This document shows, in pieces, positions 19,791-32,699 of a DNA stretch of 64,000 nucleotides. The position numbers and the translations under genes are program-made. The stretch is taken from assembly GCA_029379385.1 (NCBI GenBank), contig CM055614.1, positions 19,263,994-19,327,993 of the forward strand. Direction: 5' to 3'. The notes below the pieces were generated by a model that was given only the letters and a program-made list of their open reading frames with translations, searched no databases and was not told the DNA's origin. The stretch comes from Quillaja saponaria. Its lineage: Eukaryota > Streptophyta > Magnoliopsida > Fabales > Quillajaceae. Positions within the stretch are counted from its first letter, which is position 1; each line of letters opens with the position of its first letter.

Positions 19791-20641
19791 GAATCATATC
19801 AATGGTCTTCCTAAGATAATAAGCACCTCTCTATCTTCTTCCATGTCAAGGAGTATAAAGCTAAGAGGGAAGATTAGTGTATCTACCTTAACAAGAACAT
19901 CCTCTAAAATTTCTGTAGGATATGTGAGTGATCTATCAGCTAATTGTTGAGTGACATAAGTGGGTTTTACTTGCCCTATTCCTATTTTTTGGTAGATTGA
20001 TAGAGGCATTAAATTAGTGCTAGCATATAAGTCACAAATTTCCTTACCAAAGTATTGTGTGCTTATTGTGCAAGGGATAGTAGAGCTACCTAGATTCTTT
20101 TGAAGTATGGCACTGCATTCTTTAGTTAGTGCCATTATTTCATAGTCACCAAGCCTTTTTCTTTTTGGACAAAATGTCCCTTCATGAATTTTGCATAACT
20201 TGACATTTGTTAAGAGTTTCGGCGAATAATATGTTTATGTAGAGCTTCTTGAAAACATCTAGAATTTTCTAAAATTGTTTGTTAAGGTTATGTTTTTGGA
20301 ACCTTTGAGGAATGGAATAGGAGGACTTGATTTTGGTGGTTTAGCTTATACCTTTTCTTCTTCTTCTCAATAGTTAACTCCTCTTCTTTTGATTCTTTAG
20401 GAGCCTCAATTTCTGTGTTTTTCTTTGGCTCTTCTAACTCTTTTCGACTTTGAAGAGTGATTACCTTACAGTATTCCCTGTTTTCCTTCCTTGGATTTGC
20501 CTTGGCAGTGGCAGAGCTTGACATTATTATTAAGGAGAGAGAAGGGTTGACTATAATTTTATATGAACGTATGCAACTATAGTAATAGCAAAAAATAACT
20601 ATAAGAAACTCAATAACTCATAAGATATAACAAAAATTTAT

Positions 20642-21414
20642 GATCAATTATACTTTATCCCCATAAACTACTACCCATTTTGCAATAACCCCTATAAACT
20701 ATCAAATTAGTCACATAATTCATTATGAGTCATAATTAGAAAATAACCCCAATCATCAAAATTAGTCATAAAATCTAATAAATTAATTTAGAAAAGACTA
20801 AACTATCTTTATTATAATCTTTTATTTTTTTTATATTATATATTTATTATTATTATTTTTTATTTTCTTATGTCTTTTCCTTTCTATCTCTTATTTCTTT
20901 TTTTATCTTTTCTTTTCCTAGTAATTAAAGTCTCTATATTTATCCAGTTTTAGTATATTATTTAATATGAGATACAATAATAATGAAATAGTTTGATAAA
21001 AATACTATCATTTTAATGCAAATTGAAATAACAACTTGTATAATTTCTATAAATGAGAAAAATAATATTAATAAAGTCTATTAATAATTTAAATATTATG
21101 AAAAGAAAATAATAATTATGAATGATTCAAATATTGTTTATGTATGCTAAAATTAAATCAATATAAAGAGTTTAGCTTCATAGAAAATGAATAGAAAAAG
21201 ATGTAAAAAGGAGAAGACGTAAAAATAAAAAACTTATAATGATGGTAATTTGGTATTTTATGAGTTAATTTGTTATATTTAATGACTAATTTATATGAGT
21301 AGTGGTTAGTTGCTAATTATGACTCACATAAGGGGGTTATGTGCCTAATTCGATAGTTTATGGGGTTATTGAAAGACAAGTGGTAGTTTATAATAGTAAA
21401 ATGGAATTGACCCT
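20642..21414. mobile_element. Inverted-repeat element with 10-bp target duplication
   Basis: The left end (gatcaattatactttatccc) and right end (aatggaattgaccct) are inverted repeats extending about 110 bp inward, sharing ccataaact and gagtcataattag in opposite orientation. AAAAATTTAT occurs directly outside both ends (20632-20641 and 21415-21424). A 9-10 bp duplication points to a Mutator-type MITE. There is no coding capacity. It sits within the nested gypsy segment and is therefore the youngest layer there. Confidence 0.82.
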
Positions 21415-23652
21415 AAAAATTTATAAGCTACAAAAGTTAAAAGAAATAAATAAATATCATTCAAATACATCTTGAGTTCCTTAAATAAAATCTAAAATTT
21501 TGAGCAACACGCTTTTTATAAGAATCTTATTGTCTATTGGGTTTTAAGTTTTAACTCATTAGTTTTATAGTATAAAAAGTGAAAATATTATTCAGCTTTT
21601 ATTTTTGGAGGAGCCATGATATTAAATAAGAGAAAATAAAATGCTAAAAATTAATTTTGAAAAAAAAAATTTAGGGAGGGGGGAGAGGGGAGAGAGATGG
21701 GGCCATTGCCCCCATGGTCCCTTAAAGGCTCCTCCTTTGTGCCTCGGTGTCATAGGAAAGGCACCTTGAGGCCTATTTGTGCAAAGCATTGGTCATCTAG
21801 CCAGCTTGTGTTTTTAATGTCCTCAAAGATGCTGCTTGGCTTTCGATAACTGAGTTAGCTCTAGATATGTATTGCATAAACATGTCTTCCAAAGATGGCA
21901 TCTTTTCAGGGGTTGCTTGCCTTTGTTGAGATTGAAATCTGAGAAAAAATTTAGGCTTTGCAACATTGTATGCACCTTAGTTATTCGAATCAAAGTTTGG
22001 ATGATTCCTCCACCCTAGATTGTAAGTGCTAGAATATGGGTTATTTTGTCAGTTGAAGTTTGCCACATATTGAACCGTTTCTTTATTTGGGCATTGGTTA
22101 ATAGAGTGACCTTCATCATAAGTTTCACTGAGCCATAACAGTCGCTTTAGAATTTGCTGCACCTTAATATTGTCAAATTAATCTAGCCACTTGTGCCATT
22201 AAGGCAGTGATAGCATAGTTATGTACTCCAGCAGCTCTTCAAGATGCTAACCTTTAGATGGCCATTGGTAATTGTTTGAGTCCATCTCTTCCAAAAGGTC
22301 ATAAGCATCATTTATTGATTTCCCCATCAAAGCACCTCCAGTAACAGCATCAATTGTGGTTCTAGCTTGGCTTACCAAACAATTATAGAAAGTATGAACT
22401 TGCTGCCACTTAGGAATGCCATGATGAGTGCACTTATGCAGCAAATCATTCATACATAAATTCTTAATCATGTTGAAGGAATTATATGATCTCATTCCTT
22501 AACTTAGCGATCTTGGCAGGAAATAAAAATTTGGCTAGGAATTTTTGTGCCACATCCGACCATGTGGAATTTGGTGGTAGTGAGTAAAGCGAACAATTTT
22601 TCGGTATCTCAAAGTGAGAAAGGAAAAAGCCTTAAGAGAACAACATCATTGGAGACGCCATTATACTTGAATATGTCGCACAATTCCAAGAATGTCACTA
22701 GATGCGCATTCAAATCATCACTTGGTAGGCCACCAAACTGAACAGATTTTCATATCATTTGAATTATTTCTGGCTTAATCTCAAAGCTTATTCAGCAACA
22801 ATAGTTAGTCTTTGAATGTTTGAGTGGAGTCCTTACACCAAAGGGACATCATAATCCTTTAAGGACTTATTTTCAGGTTCTTGATTTTGCTCAATCATCA
22901 CTTCTGAGTCTCTTCGAAACATGGGCTTTTCTTAGCCTTCAAAAGGTTCTTTCGATCTCGGAATCAAAAGGTACTTAATTCCAAGTTTTGAGTTTGTCAC
23001 ATGCAATGTCAACCATTTACCTGAAATTACAGAAAATAAGAGCTTGAATTAGAATCAAGAATGCTTACATTAATATCAATGATTAAAGTAGAAATAGCTC
23101 CCTGGCAACGATGCTAAAAAACTTGCACGATTTAGTAAAGCAAGTGCGCGTATCATTGCAAGTAGTATAATGACTATATGAAGATCGTTCCCACGAAGGA
23201 CAAAACCACTTTTAAAGTTAGTTACCAATATTTATACAACTCAATTTTAATCAAGCCAATGGATTTTTTAATGATGGAATTATAAAATAATAAGCAAATT
23301 ATGTAAATTTATTAAACTAACACATAGTTTCACAATATCCCTCGCATTTCACTTATGTTTTTCTTACTTTTAATCAATTCATGTAGTAGTTCCAATTATT
23401 AACCTAGATTTCTTAAGCAATTACAAGCATATTCCTATGTCTTATAATTTTATATTGCCCTGAGCTTAATTCACTATATTCCTCTGTGAATTATACAAAG
23501 ACAAATTCATTAGGAACCAATCTAATCAGGTTAACTATGGCCAAAGAGCTTATTCCTCTCTCTTTAGCAAATTAAATCATCTAATGAATGAATAATCCAA
23601 TCATAGACTATTTTGTCTAAGGCTAACCCTAAAATTCGTTCTCCCAATCCAA

Positions 23653-24047
23653 GTTTAGGGTTCCTAATCAACCTAACTTGGTGATCAAGCAATTAGCAGT
23701 ATAAGTACACGATAACATAAACAATTGAAAACTAAACATGCATTAAACTAAATTAAGGGCCACATAAATTACACTTGGGTTCAATTGCAACCCTAGAATA
23801 AAACTAATCCATACTAGCTATAGAAAACAACATAACGGAAAAAGTCACAAGTTTAGGGTTCCTAATCAATCTAGCTGGTGATCAAGCAATTAGAAGTATA
23901 AGTACACGATAACATAAACAATTGAAAACTAAACATGCATTAAACTAAATTAAGGGCCACATAAGTTACACGTGGGTTCAATTGCAACCCTAGAATAAAA
24001 CTAATCCATACTAGCTATAGAAAACAACATAATGGAAAAAGTCACAA
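23653..24047. repeat. Two-copy tandem duplication of about 198 bp
   Basis: The stretch 23653-23850 (gtttagggttcctaatcaa to aaaaagtcacaa) is repeated at 23851-24047 with only a few substitutions and a short gap. It lies in the presumed LTR of the nested gypsy segment. The high identity suggests a recent event. Confidence 0.88.
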
Positions 24048-24732
24048 ATAATAAGAAAATAAGAACAAGAAGGAAGTAGAAGACTAGAGTTGTCATGGCT
24101 CTGGATCTCCATAGGTTTCTTGCTATATCTTCTCACTCTTGCTCTGATGTGTCTTTAAACCCCCAACCTTCACCTTCTAATTTAGGTCTTATGATATCAT
24201 AGCCTTTTTTTGCAAACAAAATCATCTTTAATATAGCATCACATCTTCTTCCTTCTCGGCACTACGACGCTTCCTTCTCTAACTTGTTACTATTATTTAG
24301 TGAGTGGAATGTCATAAAGGCTCTTGATGTAGCAGTGCGGCAGCCTTGGTCTTTGACTTATGTTGGATTTCTAGGGGAGTTGGCACAGACCTCAGGTAGG
24401 GTCACGCCGTGGCACAATGCTCTTTAGATTTGGCCTTTAGTTTGCCTCTTGGGTGTCACGGCACTCAGGTCCTTCACACCACGGCTCAGGCTTTTAATAC
24501 TTCACTCTTTTTCTTAGACTAGGACACTGGCTCAAACACTTAAAAACAAATTAAACAACTAAATAACAAAAACTACTCATAAATTACTAAAACATTACAA
24601 ATTCCTAAACAAGCTATACTGGACTCACAATTCTAATTTCTAACGAAATCTAACTCCAAATTCAAAGATTTAGCACAAATTAAGAATTAAAAGTGTAATG
24701 AAATAACACTATTTTACAAAGTTATTATATAG

Positions 24733-25218
24733 CTACCAATCAATCAATTTAAAATACCTCCAATCAACCAATCAATCAATTTTAATTACCTCCAATCAAC
24801 CAAATTTTGTTTGCTTCACCTCTCCTATAAAAGGCCTCATAGTGGTTTTGGGAAAAAGGTAGAAAACTTAAGGCACAAAAGTTTTTAAAACTCCTTTACT
24901 TTTGTTTCTCAAAGAACAGAGATTTAAGCAAGATACAAATCCATGCTATCAAGCCTAATGCTTGTAGAGACTATAAGACATTTCCCAATGACCATCCACG
25001 TCGTTTTAAAAGATTTTCATCACTTTATCCGGGATCAAGCTACATAGCACTTGGATCAAACTAAACTTCTAAAGAGATCAAATATAGGATTTTGTTCTTT
25101 TCTTGTAACAAATATTAATTCAAAAGTTGTAGTATTTTTTTACAAATATAATAGAATTATTATTTTTGTACACACTTTCTCATCTGTTACTGTCATGCAC
25201 GAATTTGTTGTTCATATA
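24733..25218 (+). repeat. Inverted, truncated LTR fragment
   Basis: This stretch is the reverse complement of part of the LTR called at 18211 and 26419: it reads acctccaatcaacc, then gggatcaagctacatag, then gcacgaatttgttgttca. The far end of the LTR is missing. Its position between the gag remnant and the nested gypsy shows a rearrangement inside the composite element. Confidence 0.72.
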
Positions 25219-26400
25219 AATTTCTAATACTCAATCTTTGCAAATCTAAGCTCAATGCTTCACCAGGTTAATGTAGTCAATTACAAACTCATTTTTTTAT
25301 TGTCTACTGTTGGTAAGCTCCATCAAGATAACTATATGTCAAGTACTGAAAAAATCCCTTTTGAGATATCCTCAACTGTTGATAGACTCAGTTTCCAATT
25401 CAATGTACTAATCGAGTGCAATTCTTGTTAGAGACATATTGAATTTTAAACTAGCAGATCTCACCAAGTCCTAGTATTTTCACAAGTTTCTTTAAATTAG
25501 AAATGTGTTACTTGGGGATACCTTTTGGAGGTTGGTGCCCATAAGGCATTCCCATGTTGTTTATTCACTTTCAGTATGGCTTTGAGTAGAAAAATGAATT
25601 TTGTGAACATCCTTTATACTTTGCTCAGATAGTGTTGGTGATCATATTTTGCAACTACTGTAATGAGAATGTTGTAATAGAGGTGAAAAATTGTTGAGAA
25701 GCTTCATGTTCTTCTTTTTTTTGTCCTTTGTCCATAGCGACTTTATTTGAAGTCAAACTGAGAAGACAAGTTAGTTTTTGACTTGACTCGACGCTATTTT
25801 GCATCTTCAACTGGTTCATGAGATTAGCAATTTTGAAGTCTTTGTCCTTAACAATTTTAGTGAGGAACAAGAAATTCTTCTCCAATTACAATATTTTATC
25901 TTATATAGTTGAAGTTACAATCACCATGATAGGCATGGCATCAATGTAAAAGAATGCGTTCGTTATGAAAGACATCAACTTGCTATTTTAACTTGTGGAG
26001 ATTGACTTAAAGATGGTAGAAACATTATAATCTAACTCAAGACATGTAGCATTACCCCTCGATAACTTGGAATACTCTATGAAAGATGAACCTCCATCAT
26101 TGACGGTGCGATTTAAATTTTCGTTGGTGTGGAAGTCTAGGTTAATGAAAGGTCGTTCCATGGCTTAGTCAACCAATTGGAGAAGTTGTTGATTGATAGA
26201 CTTTGACCACTTTTGTGCGGTTTGCAAATAATATGAGATCTTGTTGGTGAAATCGACATCAACAAGCAAAAGAGTTGACGACTTTGGCAGAGACACCAAT
26301 ATCGTTGTTGGCTTGCTCCTTCTTGGTGGCCATGAGATCGTGTGATGTTGATGTAGAGATTTTCTTGGAATGAGAAAGAGATGAAAGCCATAATTGTCCA
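25219..26400 (-). pseudogene. Gag remnant of the composite LTR element
   Basis: Next to the right LTR a minus-strand frame starts MATKKEQANNDIGVSAKV (about 26334 downward), like the MA.KKAASK start of a common plant Ty3/gypsy gag. Further on LFLTKIVKDKDFKIANLMNQ matches its coiled-coil segment. The part below about 25550 corresponds to the gag core seen in the second copy at 32900-33300. Multiple stops make it non-functional. Confidence 0.65.
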
Positions 26401-26418
26401 CCGAGAGTACTAGAAATT

Positions 26419-27187
26419 TCTAAACAACAAATTTGTACTTAAAAGTAACATATAAGATAGCATGTACAAATATAACAATTCTATTATATTTCTAAAATAG
26501 ATGGATACAAACTCTGAATTAATATTTTTTACAAGAAATAATAAGATCCTATGATTTGATCTCCTTTGAAGTTTTGTTTGGTTCGATTGTTATGTAACTT
26601 GATCACGGATGAAATGATGATATTTGAGAAAAGGTCTTGTAGCCTCTGCAGACACTAGGCTTCACAGAGATTTGTGGCTTGCTCAAATCATTATTGTTTG
26701 AGAGAGAAAAGTAAGCGAGTTTCAAGAGCTTTTGTGCCTTGAGTTTTCTACCTCCCTTAAAAAGCCAATGTGAGGCCGTTTATAAGAGAGATGGTAGTAG
26801 ACAAACTTTGATTGATTGGAGATGTTTGAGATAATTCAAATTGATCGATTGATTGGTGGGTATAATTTATTTGTGAGGGATTGAAGATGATTGGCATTGA
26901 ATTGAGGATAATTAGAACATGATTGAAATTAATTTGAGAATAATGAAGGGTGGCTAGAATTTGATTTGATCCAATAAATATTATCCACTTAATTACAATT
27001 TATCTTCAATTAACATCCAATCAACACTCAATTACACTAGTGATTGACTAATCCACATTTAATTTAGCTAAATTTAACTTTGAGTCCAATTACCATTTAA
27101 TTGACTAATCAATATAAAATTTTATATTTTGATATCAATTTGCTAAGAGGAGGCAATTAATAAACTTTTAAAATTTTGGTGTCTACA
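26419..27187 (-). repeat. LTR of composite element (right copy)
   Basis: This 769-bp partner of the LTR at 18211 ends GTGTCTACA directly before the 5-bp duplication ATGAC. Divergence between the two LTRs is visible to the eye, so the insertion is not recent. It is the 5' LTR in element orientation. Confidence 0.82.
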
Positions 27188-28500
27188 ATGACCATTACTT
27201 TCCACTAGCTTTTACAGTTGTGGAACAAGAGAAAAAAGACTGATAGACCTGGTTTTTGGAAAACCTTTTCAATGATACTTGGTGATATGAGGTCCAACAA
27301 ATGGGTAATTATTTCTAATCAACAGAAGGTATAGTTTCCACAATTCCAAAAGTCATTATTTTAGTTATATTTTTGTATTTATCTGATTCTAATTTTGAAA
27401 ACATTTAGGGATGCCTACACTTGAGAAGTTGTTTCTAGGTACTTAACACAAATTTTGCCTTATGTATCTATATCCTAATTTTAAGGCAAAATTTAAGGGA
27501 TCTACTAATTTTATGGATTTAGTCCATGCAACTTTTAAAGCTTTTTTTTTTTTTTTTTTGCTAAGATACTTTTAAAGCTGCTTAATATCAACTATAGAAG
27601 ATTTATATGCTTGAGAAGAAGAGGCAAAATATGGATGCACATAACTGTGTACACCTAAATGGGTAGAAAATTAAAATTTTAAATCATTCTTTCTCTTCAA
27701 GAAGTTTACTGTTGACTTAGACACACAATCATGTAGCTTGCATGCATTAAACTTTGATATATTTTGTAGTTTCCTATTAACTTTAACATAATAATTATTA
27801 ACGTATGTCTTTTGCCTTACTGGTTATGGGAGCTAACTGGCTCACCTTGTAGGCATCCAATTACTTGCATGTACTTTGGAGATGAAAAGTCATAAAACTA
27901 TGTAAGTGTCTATTATTAGAGACAATCTAATGTTGATTGTTGTGGTCCTATCATAGTGCCTATAAATGGTGAAAGTATGTGACCAACTATAGAAGGTGAC
28001 CAGATTCATTTAGCTATAAAAGCAAGTAAGAGTACATGGAAGGCCAAAAAAGAAAATAACTAAGGGACCTTATGAAGTTCATCAAGCTAAACTACAAAAC
28101 GATCATTATAAAAGAGCCTTCTACAAATATCAATACTGAAAGAAATTCAAAGCCATCGAAATTAGAAAATCATAGTTAATACCATTGTGTTAAAATTGAA
28201 ATAAAAGATGGAAGAAGAAAGGGAACAAATGCTTCTGGAGGTCAAGTTGGAACTGTAAGAGTGATTTTGGTGGGAATACTAGAACTGCAAGAGGAAAGGG
28301 ATGAGTGCTTATGGTATGCAAGTTGAAACTTCAATAGAGGGTATGAGTGATTCTAGGAGTCAAGTTGGCAAGGGAAAATGAGTTAGATCCACAAACAAAT
28401 AGAGATGTGAACTATTTCTTGATAGCCAAGCTTCAGTTAACAACATATTTGGCAAACTAGTCACACATGCACCTCACCTATGAAATTATGCAAATTTTAA

Positions 28501-30964
28501 TTTATAGTTATGGTTTTGTTTTGAATTACTGAGAAATGTATCTCGTGAATGTCTCAATGATATATGTTTTTAACTTTTTTATTTATTTAGATGATACTTG
28601 GAAGGAAAACTTGCACTATAGTTGTTATGGTTGTCTTATATATATATATTCCTAATAGCCTATGATTTTGATATTGACTTCTTTTGTTGTTTAGGTGCAA
28701 ATGGTGTATTCTTGTAATTGGCAAATGTAATTGGCAAAAGAAATGTAATGAATCAGAAAGTATTTTGTTAGTGAATGATATTTCATAATTTCATAAATCA
28801 TTTTGTCTTGTTTTGTTGTGTTATTATATTACATTTCATAGTCTTGTTTTGCTAAGTGACAAGAAAGAAAAAAAAATATTACAAGTTTAAAGCTTATTTG
28901 ACAAGAAAAGGATAAAAAGTTTAAATCTTAAAGCTTAAGTCTGAAATGTGATATCACTGATAAACTCAACATACTATAAACAAAATGCAACTTTAATTCA
29001 TAATTATCAATGTATTAGTACAATAAACTCACCAATCTCACTCAAATCACAACACAATAACTACATCAAACATGCATAATCATATAGAAAGCCAAGAACT
29101 AAGCAGAAGACATTGTATCCATGCAAGTATTACCAGAAAATAAGATAGCACTGCAAATTTCTTCCATCAATCCACCGTAGCTTGCAACTAAAATTTTTTC
29201 CTCCCTTCTTGAATTATTAGATACATTCCATAGCTAATAATTTCCTCATCTATTCCAAATAAAATAATTGTGCTGATAACCACTTTGGAAAATCACAAAA
29301 CAAATAAGAGAATTTAGTTTTGGTTAGGATATCTGATGAACGTTAAAAAAGACTGAGGTCTCCAGCACTATACTTATACACACTGGACATCCTTAATACC
29401 TTCTACCGACATTGTGGTCCCAAGCAGTGTATATCATTGCTATCTTACAATAGAGAATTATGAGCTTCAAAACCCTTAATAATGGATGCCTTTTGATTTT
29501 ACTTTTTATGATATGATGATTTGGTAATTTTTAGGCTTTGAAGTTTATGAAGAATGAAACAAGGTTGTTTTCTAGTTAAGGCTTTTGGTATTAATTGTCA
29601 CATAACAAGTGGTTGTCACATCCATTCCTTCCTTCCACCCCCTTTGAAATCCACATCAGCTTATGTTTGTTAATGTCACCTCCTTCCATGTTAGTTTGGA
29701 CATAAGGTGATAGTAAGGATATTATTGAGTTAACTTCCAATATTTAAGGGACCCAATTGCAACATTTTGAACTGTAGAACTAAAAGTGCCATTTAGCCAT
29801 ACTAAAATGATATGAAGTTTGGCTAGGTTACATGAAATTTTTGGGTCCGTCACTAAACTAAAGGGATGTATTATAATTAAAAGGTATTGAGGACAAACTA
29901 AGGGGCTATTTGTTCTGGGTAATAAAAAAATTTCCTAGGTAAACATGGTCTGGAATAAAATTTAGTCTCATTTGTTTCAAAATAATAATAAAAAAAAATT
30001 TACCAAGCTAACTTTTTCAAGGTTTTTTTCTATATGTTTGGAGGCGCCTATTCTATTTACCTAAGCTATAAGGAAAATAAGTATAAGCAAAATGATCATT
30101 TTGCTCATATTCCCACATCAAAGGCGTATATTCTATTTGCCTACGCTAGAGTGAAAAAAAGTATAAACAAAATGACCATTTGTTTAATGTTACTAGTAGT
30201 TTTCTTGTCACCTTCCAAATCCAATTCTTCATCCTTCTCACTCTCACTTTCTTCATACCTCAAATGTCTCTCACACCAGCCAGTGAAATGCCCTTTACCA
30301 TTCATCAACCAATCGACCATAAAAATCATTGTTGTAGTTTGGATATTCCATTTTTATCTCAATAGTAAAAGAATCCATTTCTACCTCTATATACCTCTAT
30401 GAGTATCATTTTACTCAATCCCTAAAACTTTTATTTTTCTCCATCTCTCTTTTTCCTGTATCTTGTCTCTCTAAATCTCAATCTTTCTCTTCCATTTATA
30501 TTGTCTCTCTAGATCTCAATCTCCCTCAACCTTAACGTTAGGTATTTCAAATTTAGTTTGAAGAAATCGAGAAATAGATCTTATATAGGTTTAGAAATTG
30601 AAGAGATTTATTATTTAATCATGAATTTCTATATGTAGATGTATTAAATTCCCTTCTATATTAGATTTGAATTTTACAATTATGACTTTGCTTGAAATTG
30701 GGGTTAGTGATATTGTTAAACATAGACTAATGATCACTTATAGAGTTTTTTATTTTGATTTGAGTATGTTGTTTCTCAAAATAGGGATTTTAAAAAATTT
30801 TAATGTCTTATTCACAATGGGATCCTTGCAACAATTAGCATTATCAAATTGAACAATTTTCTTGTCGAGTTTGTTGAAGTAATCTATTGTTTCATTTCAC
30901 TCTGACATTTTAGTTTCTTCTTGTTTAGTTTCACACTTTTTGTGTTTATTAGTTTACTGATAAT
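28501..30964. other. Intergenic, no gene recognised
   Basis: AT-rich sequence with a dinucleotide TA tract (28635-28648) and scattered short open frames without family resemblance. The end of the MULE probably lies in its first few hundred bases. A two-unit repeat at 30042-30180 is listed separately. Confidence 0.45.
30042..30180. repeat. Two-unit tandem repeat of about 80 bp
   Basis: A unit with ctattctatttacctaagct and aaaatgatcattt (from 30042) recurs as tatattctatttgcctacgc and aaaatgaccattt (from about 30121). The units have diverged moderately. Confidence 0.65.
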
Positions 30965-31824
30965 TGTGAACAATAAATTCATACCTGAAAGTAATAGACA
31001 AGAAAGCATGTACAAAAATGATAGTTGTATTATATTTGTGAAATAGATGATATAAATTGTATGTTAATATTCTTTATAAGAAAATAATGTATTCCTCTTA
31101 TTTGAACTACTTGAAAGATTTGTTTGGTCCGAGTGCTATGTAACTTTATCCTGGATAAAGTGATGAACCTCTTTCAAAATGATCTTGTGGATGGTCATTG
31201 AAAAAGATCTTGTGGTCTCTATAAGCATTGGGCTTGATCACAAGGATTTGTGGTTTGCTTAAATCTCTGCCATTTGAGAGACAAAACCAAGGGAGCTTCA
31301 AAAATTTTGTGCATTGAGTTTTCTTCCTTCTTTCCAAAGTCAATGTGAGGTCTATTATAGGAGAGGTGTGTAAACAAACTTTGGTTGATTGGAGGTAATT
31401 CAAATTAATTTGATTGATTGATTGATGGCTATAATTGATTTGTGAGTGACTGAAGATGATTGTCATTGACTTAAGGATGATTAGAACAAGATTGAAATTA
31501 ATTTGAAAATATTAAAGTGTGATTGGATTCAATTTGATCTAATCAATATTTAATTATCGACTTAATTACAATTTGCCTTCGATCAACTTTTAATCACTGA
31601 GGTAGTGACAGTTTGTCTTCAACTAAAGTACTTTGTCTCCAATCAACACTCAATTACATAAGTGATTGACAAATCAACATTTGATTTAGCCAAAATGTAA
31701 TTTTGAGTCCAATCACCATTTAAATGGCTAATTCTAATTGAATAATAAATATAAAATTTTGTATTTTAGTATCAATTAGCCAAAATTAGACAATTAATAA
31801 AAATTTTAATTTGGGTGTCTACCA

Positions 31825-32690
31825 ATGTTCCCATTTTAAAACTTAAATATGCATGTTTGTTGTGCTTTAAAGGTGAGACTTAAAGTCCATCTTCATGACT
31901 TGGCAACTTGAATGCAGTTTCATTCATGCCAAGGAGATTTGTAAAGTGAAGGCAAGTTTAATTCATGCTAAGGAAATTTGTAACTAGGTTGTAGTTTCAT
32001 TTCTTGCTAGAGGAATTCATAAATTTTGGAGGCAATTTCATTTCATATCGAGGAACTCTTGATTTTCTTAGGCAATTTTGTTTCATGTATAGGAACTTTT
32101 GAATTTTGGAGGCAATTTTATTTCAGTGCCGAGAAACTTTGAAGCTTGAAGGCAGTTTGTCTCATGTCGAGGCCATTTTTGAAGTTTGGAGGCAGTTTCA
32201 TTTCATGCTGAGGAATTTTCAAATTTTGGAGGCAGTTTTATTTAATACCGAGTAACTTTTAAGGTTGAAGGTAGTTTTACAGTCATGCTGAGTAACTTTT
32301 GAATTTTTTTTTAGTTAATTTTTTTTCCTTGACAAGAAACGTTTCAATTTTTGGAGATTGCATAGAGTTTAGACTCGTGCTAATTAGTGTTGATGTTCTT
32401 TTTGGGAATTTTAGCAGTTTAACTACTACCAAGGAGTGTTAGTGTTGGGCCTTTTTTTTTTTTTTTTAAGAACTCTTAGACAGTTTACACTCGTATTATC
32501 CATTTTTTTCTTTGAACATTTCATAATTTATACTCGTATCAAGGAGTACTATCTGTTCCTTTTTTTTTTTTTTGGGACCATCAATAATTTAAACTCTTAT
32601 CAGGTAGTATTAGTGTTCCTTTTTTTGTTTTTTTGAACCAATGAAAGTTTAAACTCGTATCAAGGAGTATGTCGATTCATTTTTTGGTTA
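31825..32690 (-). repeat. Degenerate tandem repeat of the gag-only element
   Basis: More than ten imperfect units recur about every 50-65 bases, built around gaggaacttttgaattttgg and aggcagtttcatttcatgc. Later units shift to aagtttaaactcgtatcaag with interspersed T-runs. It corresponds to 19007-19790. Confidence 0.72.
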
Positions 32691-32699
32691 ACTATATTT

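Larger units (their letters stand above)
19794..24690 (-). pseudogene. Nested, truncated Ty3/gypsy element: gag and aspartic protease
   Basis: On the minus strand, a gag segment (22247-22495: FYNCLVSQARTTIDAVTGGA, ALMGKSINDAYDLLEEM, NNYQWPS) precedes a Lys/Glu-rich linker (20288-20524: HCK-type VITLQSRKELEEPK) and a retropepsin domain (19794-20135: LMPLSIYQKIGIGQ, QLADRSLTYP, LDMEEDREVLIILGRPL). The protease active-site region reads DLYAST where DLGAS is usual, so it is probably inactive. A primer-binding-like sequence (reverse complement around 23097-23115, gttgccaggga) marks the boundary with the long terminal region at 23115-24690. The element stops at the protease; reverse transcriptase and integrase are missing on the left side. 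Confidence 0.7.
18211..27187 (-). mobile_element. Composite LTR retrotransposon inserted in the MULE
   Basis: Two direct LTRs (18211-19006 and 26419-27187) bound a 9-kb insertion. The interrupted MULE codons read DSN before and DHYFPLAF after, and ATGAT/ATGAC flanks the ends as a 5-bp target duplication with one mismatch. Gag remnants read on the minus strand next to the right LTR, so the element points left. Inside are a tandem-repeat block, a truncated Ty3/gypsy gag-protease segment, a 773-bp inverted-repeat element and an inverted LTR fragment; the composite arose by several nested events. No reverse transcriptase or integrase was recognised anywhere in it. Confidence 0.82.
14541..28500 (+). 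pseudogene. Decayed Mutator-like (MuDR/MULE) transposase, split by two insertions
   Basis: Plus-strand fragments align in order to plant MULE transposases. The N-terminal part carries DYDNLKMMMMHALGMAK (from about 14560) and an acidic stretch. RFRIEDICKNYAWKVGTEF with NNFTEFKN lies at 15150-15235. IGERHTCNM is at about 17763-17790. The DDE-domain core CFEVCKKGFLAGCRPF and IGIDGCHMKCEYGGHLL lies at about 18085-18185. After the LTR insertion the gene resumes with YFPLAFTVVEQEKK, FWKTFSMILGD and WVIISNQQK (27195-27325). The SWIM-type zinc finger remnant WELTGSPCRHPITCMYFG is at about 27827-27880, and the basic HGRPKKK tail near 28040. Stop codons and frame changes are frequent, so it is dead. 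Outer terminal repeats were not identified and the limits are approximate. Confidence 0.8.

Noticed and set aside
30034..30402. 122-codon plus-strand open frame
   Set aside because: It overlaps a tandem repeat and low-complexity Ser-rich sequence, with a competing antisense frame and no family match.
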